A stretch of 6,819 nucleotides of DNA from CAYLOC01 sp964385195 (GTDB lineage Bacteria > Actinomycetota > Actinomycetes > Propionibacteriales > Nocardioidaceae), in the NCBI GenBank assembly GCA_964385195.1, contig CAYLOC010000171.1, positions 1-6,819 of the forward strand. The letters are read 5' to 3'. The translations under genes were made by a program, and so were the position numbers. The notes under the pieces are model-generated. The model ran no database searches and was not told where the DNA came from. It was given only the letters and a program-made list of their open reading frames with translations. Shown here one piece after another: positions 1 through 6,320 of this stretch. The first letter of the stretch is position 1. Each line of letters begins with the position of its first letter.

Positions 1-8
1 ACCCCTCT

Positions 9-54
9 AACGTCCTGCACCCCGCGCACGACAGCGACCGCCCTGCAGGACGTT
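9..54. repeat. Inverted repeat, 11-bp perfect arms, copy 1 of a shared palindromic element
   Basis: The left arm aacgtcctgca (9-19) is perfectly complementary to tgcaggacgtt (44-54), with a 24-nt GC-rich loop. The same two 11-mers in the same orientation recur at 6126-6136 and 6161-6171, about 6.1 kb away, where the stem is longer. On the left side 13 bases are shared between copies (aacgtcctgcacc). No T-tract follows the right arm, so it is not a classic intrinsic terminator. The frame of the downstream MFS gene is open through this element, so it may be coding or intergenic; the window edge prevents a decision. A dispersed palindromic repeat or a regulator site are both possible. Confidence 0.75.
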
Positions 55-74
55 CCCGCAGGTACGGCGAGGGT

Positions 75-94
75 GCCCGCCCTCCGCGGCGGGC
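75..94 (+). other. GC-rich hairpin directly before the first ATG of the MFS gene
   Basis: gcccgcc (75-81) and ggcgggc (88-94) form a perfect 7-bp stem with a 6-nt loop, ending one base before the ATG at 96. If translation began at 96, the ribosome binding region would lie inside this stem and no good purine-rich Shine-Dalgarno sequence is visible there. This argues that the true start is further upstream, or that the hairpin limits initiation. It could also be a chance product of high GC. Confidence 0.35.
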
Positions 95-95
95 G

Positions 96-1439
96 ATGAT
101 CTTCGTCACCGTCGCGCTCGCGCTGTTGATGAGCTCGATCGACCAGACGATCGTGGCCACCGCGCTGCACTCGCTCCAGCACGGGCTGCACGCCTCGGTC
201 ATCTGGGCCGGCTGGACCATCACCGTATACTCGCTCGGCCAGGTGCTGATGCTGCCGCTTGCCGGGCGGCTCAGCGACCGGTACGGCCGTCGCCGCGTGT
301 TCCTGGCGGCGGTGGGGGTGTTCACCGTCGCGTCGCTGTGCTGCGGGGTGGCCAACGACATCTACGTGCTGGTCGCCCTGCGCGCGGTTCAGGCCGTCGG
401 CGGGGCCGGGTTCACCCCGTCGGCGACCGCGATCGTGGTCGACAACTTCGGCGCGGCCCGTGACCGGGCGGCCGGGCTGTTCGGCAGCATCTTTCCGATC
501 GGGGCGATCATCGGGCCCGTTCTCGGCGGGTTGTTCATCGCCTACTGGTCCTGGCGGGGCATCTTCTTGGTCAACGTGCCGATCGGGCTCATCCTGATCG
601 GGTTGTGCCTGAAGTACGTCCCACCCGACGGCGACCGGGCCGACCGGGCCCGGCACCGGCTCGATGTCTTGGGCATGTGCCTGCTGGGCGCGGGGATGCT
701 CGCGGCCATGCTGGGACTGAGCACCCTCAGCGACCCGGATGCGCAACTGCTCTCCGCGCGGTTCCTGGTTCCCGAAGCCCTCGCCGTCGCGGCGCTCGGA
801 TCGTTCGTGTGGCACAACGGCCACACGAGGGACCCGTTCATCTCGCCTCGGCTGCTCCACGGTGCAGGGTTCGGCGCCCTCAACGTGATCAACTTCTTGT
901 ACGGCGGTGCCGCCGCCGGTCTGGGCACGCTCATCCCGCTCTACGCCACCGAGCGGTACGGGATCGACGCGTTGGGCTCGGGGACGCTCCTCACCGCCCG
1001 TGGGATCGCCATGATCGTGGTGACCGGCCTCGCCGTACTCGCGCTGCGCCGCACCGGGTACCACTGGCCGATGTTCGTCGGCTTCCTGGTCAACGCTGCC
1101 GGGATTTTCGCCCTGGCGGTGGATCCCACCGGTATCCCTCCGTATGCATGGCTCGTCCTCGCAGCCGCGCTGTCCGGGGTCGGGCGTGGCTGGGCCGGAC
1201 CCGCCACCCGCAACGCGTCCCTGCAACTGGCACCGGACCAGTCCGCTCCCGTCGCCGCGCTGCGCAGCACCTGCCGTCGCGCCGGCAGCATCACCACCAT
1301 CTCCATCACCACCGCGATCCTCGCCCAGGCCAGCAACCCCGGACTGGCACAGGCGCACATCTTCGCAGTGTTCGCGCTCATCCTGCTGGTCGCGATCCCG
1401 ATCGTCATGCGGGTGCCCGAACACCACGGGGCCTGGTGA
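96..1439 (+). CDS. MFS transporter, DHA2 (14-helix, EmrB/QacA-like) family
   Basis: This is an integral inner-membrane permease, probably a proton-coupled exporter of small molecules; the substrate cannot be read from sequence. The 447-residue product has about 14 hydrophobic segments, as usual for DHA2. Helix 1 carries SSIDQTIVATAL, the DHA2 version of the D-x-T-[IV]-V motif (about residues 13-24). Motif A, GRLSDRYGRRR, follows helix 2 (about 57-67). The antiporter motif C region GAIIGPVLGG lies in helix 5. The segment after helix 8 (RDPFISPRLL) matches the usual DHA2 loop. The start is uncertain: from ATG 96 helix 1 begins at residue 1 with no basic cytoplasmic leader, there is no clear ribosome binding site, and the frame stays open to the window edge through an Arg-rich stretch (RSRRYGEGARPPRRA). 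The gene may therefore begin upstream of the window. It is 132 bp from coxM on the same strand; no functional link to CO oxidation is evident. Confidence 0.88.
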   Translation: MIFVTVALALLMSSIDQTIVATALHSLQHGLHASVIWAGWTITVYSLGQVLMLPLAGRLSDRYGRRRVFLAAVGVFTVASLCCGVANDIYVLVALRAVQAVGGAGFTPSATAIVVDNFGAARDRAAGLFGSIFPIGAIIGPVLGGLFIAYWSWRGIFLVNVPIGLILIGLCLKYVPPDGDRADRARHRLDVLGMCLLGAGMLAAMLGLSTLSDPDAQLLSARFLVPEALAVAALGSFVWHNGHTRDPFISPRLLHGAGFGALNVINFLYGGAAAGLGTLIPLYATERYGIDALGSGTLLTARGIAMIVVTGLAVLALRRTGYHWPMFVGFLVNAAGIFALAVDPTGIPPYAWLVLAAALSGVGRGWAGPATRNASLQLAPDQSAPVAALRSTCRRAGSITTISITTAILAQASNPGLAQAHIFAVFALILLVAIPIVMRVPEHHGAW

Positions 1440-1571
1440 CGGCAACCTGCAGCGCCGCTCGCAGAAAGTGATTCTCCCGCCTCCCATCGCAGTTAAGCGT
1501 TCGCTAATGCCGGCATTGACGGGTGGGCGCAACCGGCCGATGCTGGAGGCAACAGCAGCGGAGGGATTGCC
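1440..1571 (+). promoter_or_regulatory. Intergenic region, probable cox operon promoter/operator
   Basis: This is the only gap of any size before the cox genes. A bulged 7-bp stem (1447-1453 with 1457-1464) follows the MFS stop but has no T-tract, so it is a poor terminator. From about 1491 the sequence becomes AT-richer than its surroundings. It holds a short dyad (agcg 1496-1499 / cgct 1502-1505) and a perfect 12-bp palindrome aatgccggcatt at 1506-1517. TTGACG at 1516-1521 resembles a -35 box, but the hexamer at 17-nt spacing (GATGCT, 1539-1544) is a weak -10. The palindrome overlapping a -35-like box would suit an operator. This is inference; no known regulator motif was recognised. Confidence 0.35.
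1560..1565 (+). promoter_or_regulatory. Ribosome binding site of coxM
   Basis: GGAGGG lies 6 nt before the ATG at 1572. It fixes that ATG as the coxM start, in agreement with the family's N-terminus (a short leader followed by the xxY-x-RATSVDDAVALL-type helix). Confidence 0.75.
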
Positions 1572-2468
1572 ATGCAAGTTCCCGCACCGACCGAGTACAA
1601 GCGCGCGACCAGCGTCGACGACGCGGTCGCCCTGTTACAGCGTCTCGGCAGCGAGGCCCGGCTCGTCGCCGGAGGACACAGCCTGCTGCCGATGATGAAG
1701 CTGCGGCTGGCGGCACCGGAGTACCTGATCGACATCAACGACCTGCACGCCGACCTGGGCTACGTCACGGTGGAGCCGGACCAGGTCCGGATCGGCGCCA
1801 TGACCCGGCACCGGGAACTGCTCGAGTCCGCCGACCTCGCGCGGTTGTTCCCGATCTTCGCCGACGCTGAACGGGTCATCGCCGACCCCGTCGTCCGCAA
1901 CCGCGGCACGATCGGCGGGTCGCTGTGCCAGGCGGACCCGTCCGAGGACCTCTCCGCGGTGTGTACGACGCTGGATGCCCGCTGCGTGATCCACGGCTCC
2001 GACGGGGAGCGGGTGGTCACGATGGAGGACTTCTACCGTGGCCCGTACCAGACCGCGGTCGAGGACGCCGAGATGCTCACCGAGATCCGCGTTCCGCGCC
2101 GACCCGGCGGATCCAGTGCCTACGAGAAGGTGGAACGCCGGGCAGGCGACTGGGCGGTGGTCTCCGCGGGAGCCGCCGTGTGGCTGGACGGCGGCACGAT
2201 CAGCGACGCACGGGTCGGCCTGGCAGCAGTCGGGCCGAACACGACCGGGATGCCGATGATCTCCGCGGCGCTGCGGGGCAAGGAACCCGCGGAGGACCTG
2301 TACGCCGAGGCGGGCGCGCTGGCGGCGGAGAACTGCAGCCCGAGCGAGGACATGCGCGGAAGCGAAGACTACAAGCGCCATCTCGCCGACGAGCTCACCC
2401 GACGGGCGCTGCGGCGCGCCGTCGAACGCGCACGAGGGGCGACGAAGAGCCAGGAGGCCACAGCATGA
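1572..2468 (+). CDS. coxM: Aerobic CO dehydrogenase, medium (FAD) subunit CoxM
   Basis: CoxM is the flavoprotein subunit of the CoxMSL enzyme. It takes electrons from the [2Fe-2S] clusters of CoxS onto FAD and passes them to the respiratory chain at the cytoplasmic face of the membrane. The product has 298 residues, close to the usual 285-300. The N-terminal FAD-binding domain shows both signature loops: AGGHS at residues 33-37, followed by LLPMMKLRLA, and TIGGS at 113-117, preceded by DPVVRNRG. The C-terminal CO-dehydrogenase flavoprotein domain starts near 180 with YEKVERRAGDWAVV (184-197), followed by GLAAVGPNTT. It is first of the cox genes here, with a good ribosome binding site, and its stop overlaps the coxS start (ATGA). 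Xanthine dehydrogenase-type FAD subunits share the fold, but the adjacent form I CoxL settles the assignment. Confidence 0.95.
   Translation: MQVPAPTEYKRATSVDDAVALLQRLGSEARLVAGGHSLLPMMKLRLAAPEYLIDINDLHADLGYVTVEPDQVRIGAMTRHRELLESADLARLFPIFADAERVIADPVVRNRGTIGGSLCQADPSEDLSAVCTTLDARCVIHGSDGERVVTMEDFYRGPYQTAVEDAEMLTEIRVPRRPGGSSAYEKVERRAGDWAVVSAGAAVWLDGGTISDARVGLAAVGPNTTGMPMISAALRGKEPAEDLYAEAGALAAENCSPSEDMRGSEDYKRHLADELTRRALRRAVERARGATKSQEATA
2452..2457 (+). promoter_or_regulatory. Ribosome binding site of coxS
   Basis: A perfect AGGAGG sits inside the end of coxM, 7 nt before the ATG at 2465. It decides the coxS start: the same frame is open for another 540 bases upstream, but that part is only the shadow of coxM. 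Confidence 0.8.
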
Positions 2469-2998
2469 GGGTATCGATGACCGTCAACGGCGACGAGGTC
2501 TCGGAGGAGGTCGAAGGACGGACGCTCCTGGTGCACTTCCTGCGGGACCAGCTGCAGCTCACCGGCACGCACTGGGGCTGCGACACCAGCAACTGCGGCA
2601 CCTGCGTGGTGCTGATGGACGGCGAGCCCGTCAAGTCCTGCACGGTGCTGGCCGCCATGGCCGGTGGCCACGACATCCGCACGGTCGAAGGCCTGGAGAC
2701 CGACGGCCACCTCGACCCCGTCCAGGAAGGGTTCATGCAGTGTCACGGGCTGCAGTGCGGGTTCTGCACCCCGGGCATGATGATGACCGCCCGAGCCCTT
2801 CTCGACCGGGAACCGCACCCCTCCGAGCACGCGATCCGGGAGGCGATCTCCGGGCAGATCTGCCGCTGTACCGGCTACACCACCATCGTCCGCTCCATCC
2901 AGTGGGCGGCTGAGCATCCCACCGGCGGCACTGCCGTCGAACCGGACGCGGAAGCGGACGTGGAACCGGAGCCGGCGACCGCGGGGAGCCCGTCATGA
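2465..2998 (+). CDS. coxS: Aerobic CO dehydrogenase, small (2x[2Fe-2S]) subunit CoxS
   Basis: CoxS carries electrons from the Mo-Cu site of CoxL to the FAD of CoxM through two [2Fe-2S] clusters. The 177-residue product has an N-terminal plant-ferredoxin-like domain with Cys39-x4-Cys44-x2-Cys47 and Cys59. A C-terminal helical domain follows, with Cys98-x2-Cys101 (LQCGFCTPGM) and Cys133-x-Cys135 (ICRCTGY). All eight ligands are present at spacings matching well-studied CoxS proteins. TLLVHFLRDQLQLTGTH before the first cluster is also typical. The family core ends near residue 152; a further 25 residues rich in Glu, Asp, Pro and Ala form a low-complexity acidic tail. The ATG overlaps the coxM stop and the TGA overlaps the coxL start (ATGA both times), implying translational coupling and matched subunit synthesis. 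Confidence 0.96.
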   Translation: MRVSMTVNGDEVSEEVEGRTLLVHFLRDQLQLTGTHWGCDTSNCGTCVVLMDGEPVKSCTVLAAMAGGHDIRTVEGLETDGHLDPVQEGFMQCHGLQCGFCTPGMMMTARALLDREPHPSEHAIREAISGQICRCTGYTTIVRSIQWAAEHPTGGTAVEPDAEADVEPEPATAGSPS

Positions 2999-5376
2999 CC
3001 ACCGTCGACGAGCGACCCCCCGACGTCGTCCACAACGACGAGCACCCCAACGGGTACGGCCGGATGCTCCGCAAGGAGGACCCGCGGTTCGTCCGCGGAC
3101 TCGGCAGGTACGTCGACGACATCACCCTGCCCGGGATGCTGCACATGGCGATCCTGCGTTCGCCGCTGGCCCACGCGCGGGTGGTCAGCGTCGACACCAG
3201 CGCCGCAGAGGCGCATCCCAAGGTCAGGGCCGTGATCACCGGGGAGACCCTGAAGGGCCTGAACCTCGCCTGGATGCCGACGCTGTCCAACGACGTCCAG
3301 GCCGTCCTGGCCACCGACAAGGTGCGGTTCCAGGGTCAGGAGGTCGCCTGTGTCGTTGCCGAGGACCGGTACTCCGCCCGGGATGCGCTGGAGCTGATCG
3401 ACGTGGAGTACGACGAGCTGCCGCCGGTGGTCGACGTACGCACCGCACTGGCCCCCGACGCCCCGGTGATCCGCGACGACCTGGAGGGCAAGACCGACAA
3501 CCACTGCTTCGACTGGGAGACCGGCGACGCCGCGGCCACCCAGCAGGTGTTCGACACCGCCGACGTGGTGGTCACCCAGGACATGGTCTACCCCCGCGTG
3601 CACCCGGCGCCGATGGAGACCTGCGGGTCGGTGGCCGACTACGACCGCGTCGCCGGCGGCCTCACCCTCTGGTGCACCAGCCAGGCACCGCATGCCCACC
3701 GCACCCTCTACGCCCTCGTCGCCGGGCTCCCCGAGCACAAGATCCGGGTCATCTCCCCCGACATCGGTGGCGGCTTCGGCAACAAGGTGCCGATCTACCC
3801 CGGATACGTGTGCTCGATCGTCGGCTCCATCCTCACCGGCAAGCCGGTGAAGTGGATGGAGGACCGCACCGAGAACCTGGTCAGCACCAGCTTCGCCCGC
3901 GACTACGTGATGCGTGGTGAGATCGCTGCCACCTCCGACGGAAAGATCCTCGCCATCCGCACCCATGTGCTGGCCGACCACGGCGCGTTCAACGGCCAGG
4001 CCGCCCCGGTGAAGTACCCGGCCGGCTTCTTCGGCGTCTTCACCGGCAGCTACGACCTGGAGGCGGCGTACTGCAAGATGACCGCGGCCTACACCAACAA
4101 GGCACCCGGCGGCGTCGCGTACGCCTGCTCGTTCCGGATCACCGAAGCCGTCTACCTCGTGGAGCGGCTGGTGGACTGCCTCGCCGACCAGCTCAAGACC
4201 GACCCCGCCGAGCTGCGGCTGCGCAACCTGCTCAAGCCCGACCAGTTTCCCTACGCCACCAAGACCGGCTGGGTCTATGACTCCGGCGACTACGAGCCCG
4301 CGCTGCGCAAGGCGATGGACATCATCGGGTACGACGATCTGCGCCGCGAGCAGGCCGAGAAGCGGGCCCGCGGCGAGATGATGGGCATCGGCATCGCGTT
4401 CTTCACCGAGGCGGTCGGCGCCGGGCCGCGCAAGAACATGGACATCCTCGGGCTCGGGATGAACGACGGCTGCGAGCTGCGGGTGCACCCGACCGGCAAG
4501 GCCGTCGTACGCCTGTCGGTGCAGACCCAGGGCCAGGGACACGAGACCACGTTCGCGCAGATCGTCGCCGAGGAGATCGGCATCCCGCCGGCCGACATCG
4601 AGGTCGTGCACGGCGACACGGACCAGACCCCGTTCGGGCTGGGCACGTACGGCAGCCGTTCCACGCCGGTGTCCGGCGCCGCTGCCGCGCTCGTGGCGCG
4701 GAAGGTGCGGGACAAGGCCAAGATCATCGCCTCCGGGATGCTTGAGGTGTCGGTGGCCGACCTGGAGTGGGAGAAGGGTGCGTTCCACGTCGCCGGCGAC
4801 CCCACGAAGTCGGTCACGATCCAAGACATCGCGATGCGGTCCTACGGCGCGGGGGACCTGCCCGAGGGCATCGAGGGCGGGCTGGAGGCGCAGATCTGCT
4901 ACAACCCCGAGAACCTCACCTACCCGTTCGGCGCCTACATCTGCGTCGTCGACGTCGACCCCGGCACCGGCAAGGTCACGGTACGCCGGTTCGTCGCCGT
5001 GGACGACTGCGGCACCCAGATCAACCCGATGATCATCGAGGGCCAGGTACACGGCGGTCTCACCGACGGCGTCGGGATGGCGCTGATGGAGATGATCGCG
5101 TTCGACGAGGGCGGCAACTGCCTGAGCAGCTCGCTGATGGACTACCTGATCCCCACGGCGCTGGAGGTGCCGCACTGGGAGACCGGGCACACGGTGACTC
5201 CCTCCCCGCACCACCCGATCGGGGCGAAGGGGATCGGTGAGTCCGCCACGGTCGGTTCCCCGCCGGCCGTGGTCAACGCCGTGATCGACGCGCTGCAGGT
5301 ACGGCATGCCGACATGCCGCTCACGCCGTCGCGGGTGTGGGAGGCGATGCAGGGAGTGGGGAAGGCGCCGATCTGA
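2995..5376 (+). CDS. coxL: Aerobic CO dehydrogenase, large Mo-Cu catalytic subunit CoxL, form I
   Basis: CoxL binds the molybdopterin cytosine dinucleotide cofactor and the Mo-S-Cu centre that oxidises CO with water to CO2, two protons and two electrons. The 793 residues are close to the family's usual 800-810. The N-terminal a/b hammerhead domain starts near residue 20 (RMLRKEDPRFVRGLGRYVDD). Cofactor-binding elements are SQAPH (229-233, with the conserved Gln230), GGGFGNK (258-264), and GAKGIGES with the catalytic Glu749. The diagnostic loop AYACSFR (375-381) supplies Cys378, the Cu ligand; form II proteins have AYRGAGR instead, so this is form I. The residue before that Cys is Ala rather than the Arg of the best-studied enzymes. 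GGGAG at 2984-2988, 6 nt before the ATG, supports the start. An atypical Cox-like hydroxylase is unlikely given the motif and the M-S-L order. Confidence 0.96.
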   Translation: MTTVDERPPDVVHNDEHPNGYGRMLRKEDPRFVRGLGRYVDDITLPGMLHMAILRSPLAHARVVSVDTSAAEAHPKVRAVITGETLKGLNLAWMPTLSNDVQAVLATDKVRFQGQEVACVVAEDRYSARDALELIDVEYDELPPVVDVRTALAPDAPVIRDDLEGKTDNHCFDWETGDAAATQQVFDTADVVVTQDMVYPRVHPAPMETCGSVADYDRVAGGLTLWCTSQAPHAHRTLYALVAGLPEHKIRVISPDIGGGFGNKVPIYPGYVCSIVGSILTGKPVKWMEDRTENLVSTSFARDYVMRGEIAATSDGKILAIRTHVLADHGAFNGQAAPVKYPAGFFGVFTGSYDLEAAYCKMTAAYTNKAPGGVAYACSFRITEAVYLVERLVDCLADQLKTDPAELRLRNLLKPDQFPYATKTGWVYDSGDYEPALRKAMDIIGYDDLRREQAEKRARGEMMGIGIAFFTEAVGAGPRKNMDILGLGMNDGCELRVHPTGKAVVRLSVQTQGQGHETTFAQIVAEEIGIPPADIEVVHGDTDQTPFGLGTYGSRSTPVSGAAAALVARKVRDKAKIIASGMLEVSVADLEWEKGAFHVAGDPTKSVTIQDIAMRSYGAGDLPEGIEGGLEAQICYNPENLTYPFGAYICVVDVDPGTGKVTVRRFVAVDDCGTQINPMIIEGQVHGGLTDGVGMALMEMIAFDEGGNCLSSSLMDYLIPTALEVPHWETGHTVTPSPHHPIGAKGIGESATVGSPPAVVNAVIDALQVRHADMPLTPSRVWEAMQGVGKAPI

Positions 5377-6318
5377 GTGGACAGCAGCATCGAGTCCGCG
5401 CTGGCGGAACGGGTCACGGAGCTGGTCGGCGCCCGTACGCCGTTCGTGCGGGCCACGGTGGTGCGGGTGCAGCCCCCGGCCTCCGCCCGCGCCGGTGACC
5501 AGGCGATCATCCTCGCCGACGGCACCATGGACGGATTCGTCGGCGGACAGTGCACCCGGGAGTCCGTCCGGGCCGCCGCGGTCGGCGTGCTTGAACGCGG
5601 CGAGAGTCTGCTGCTGCGGGTGCTGCCGGACGGCGCCGGGACGTTCCCGGAGACCACCGGCGCCGAGGTTGTGGTGAACCCGTGCCTGTCCGGGGGCGCC
5701 GTGGAGGTCTTCTTGGAGCCGGTGGCGCCGTCACCGGTGGTGTCGGTCGTGGGCGAGACACCCGTCGCCGACGCCACCGCCGAACTGGCGCGGTGGCTGG
5801 GCTTCGCCGTACAGCGTGATGCGGACGCGGTGCCTCCCACCGAGACCCTCGCGGTGATCCTCGCCGGGCAGGGGGGAGCAGAGCCTGCCGCGATCCGCAC
5901 GGCGCTGGACGCCGGCGTCGGCTTCGTCGGGCTGGTGGCCAGCCGCCGTCGCGGGGCCGCCGTCCTCGACGAGATCGACCTCACCGACGGTGAGCGGAGC
6001 CGGGTACATACCCCGGTCGGGATCGACGTCGGCGGGCAGGGGCCGCAGGAGATCGCGCTGTCCATCATGTCCGCGGTCGTCCGGGCGCTGCGGGTCGACG
6101 GGCTGGAACCGTCGTCCCCACCCGCAACGTCCTGCACCGCGGGCGCTGCCGCACGCGCGGTGCAGGACGTTGCGGTGGGTGCGCGGGTGGCGACCGACCC
6201 GGTATGTGGGATGCGGGTGGTGATCGGCGAGGACACCCCGCACCTGGTGGTCGACGGGGCCGACCAGTGGTTCTGCGGCCCGGGCTGCCGTGACTCCTAC
6301 GCCGCCAAGGCCGGATAG
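5377..6318 (+). CDS. XdhC/CoxF-family CO dehydrogenase maturation protein fused to a C-terminal YHS domain
   Basis: This is a probable maturation factor for the CoxL active site. The 313-residue product has three parts. Residues about 8-100 match the XdhC/CoxI N-terminal domain (ATVVRVQPPASARAGDQAII, then DGFVGGQCT with Cys59). Residues about 120-237 resemble the XdhC C-terminal Rossmann-type domain (VVSVVGETPVA, VGLVASRRR, ending VHTPVGIDVGGQGPQEIALSIM). After an Ala-rich linker (about 246-270) comes a YHS metal-binding domain: DPVCGM (274-279), then WFCGPGC, with Cys277, Cys300 and Cys304. In Oligotropha (Afipia) carboxidovorans the XdhC-like CoxF is linked to copper insertion into CO dehydrogenase, and YHS domains occur in copper and heavy-metal transport proteins. 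Copper handling is therefore an attractive inference, not proven. The GTG start follows the coxL stop with no gap, and its ribosome binding site is weak (GAAGG, 11 nt away), suggesting coupling to coxL. The linker is encoded by a long inverted repeat. CoxF or CoxI would both be defensible names. Confidence 0.88.
   Translation: MDSSIESALAERVTELVGARTPFVRATVVRVQPPASARAGDQAIILADGTMDGFVGGQCTRESVRAAAVGVLERGESLLLRVLPDGAGTFPETTGAEVVVNPCLSGGAVEVFLEPVAPSPVVSVVGETPVADATAELARWLGFAVQRDADAVPPTETLAVILAGQGGAEPAAIRTALDAGVGFVGLVASRRRGAAVLDEIDLTDGERSRVHTPVGIDVGGQGPQEIALSIMSAVVRALRVDGLEPSSPPATSCTAGAAARAVQDVAVGARVATDPVCGMRVVIGEDTPHLVVDGADQWFCGPGCRDSYAAKAG
6122..6175. repeat. Inverted repeat, 20-bp perfect stem, copy 2 of the shared palindromic element, inside the XdhC-YHS linker
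   Basis: Bases 6122-6141 are perfectly complementary to 6156-6175, with a 14-nt loop. With one bulged C the pairing continues outward for a few bases. The inner part of each arm (6126-6136 and 6161-6171) is identical to the arms at 9-19 and 44-54. The element lies wholly in the reading frame and encodes residues about 249-267, the Ala-rich stretch joining the Rossmann and YHS domains. In RNA it would form a very stable hairpin in mid-gene. This fits an in-frame palindromic repeat insertion better than conserved protein sequence. Confidence 0.85.
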
Positions 6319-6320
6319 CG

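Noticed and set aside
632..649. Tandem 9-bp duplication (cgaccgggc twice) in the MFS gene
   Set aside because: It encodes a short DRADRAR-like stretch in a cytoplasmic loop and is easily explained by GC-rich codon bias or slippage; it does not disturb the frame.
1447..1464. Hairpin after the MFS stop as an intrinsic terminator
   Set aside because: The stem is bulged with a 3-nt loop and no T-tract follows, so evidence for termination is weak.
605..1471. Plus-strand frames overlapping the MFS gene (605-1471, 1144-1695)
   Set aside because: They are Arg/Pro-rich off-frame translations, typical of high-GC DNA, and the MFS frame has clear family motifs.
1925..2464. Upstream extension of the coxS frame
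   Set aside because: It is off-frame sequence inside coxM. The perfect AGGAGG before ATG 2465 and the normal CoxS N-terminus mark the true start.
2875..5307. A very long open frame on the minus strand (810 codons) opposite coxL
   Set aside because: It is the GC-rich antisense shadow of coxL. The predicted protein is dominated by His, Val, Gly, Asp and Arg without a recognisable domain, while the + strand encodes a clear CoxL throughout.
5142..6236. Minus-strand open frame of 364 codons spanning the coxL end and the XdhC gene
   Set aside because: It is Ser/Thr/Ala/Pro-rich low-complexity shadow sequence, with no domain and no ribosome binding site, opposite well-supported genes.
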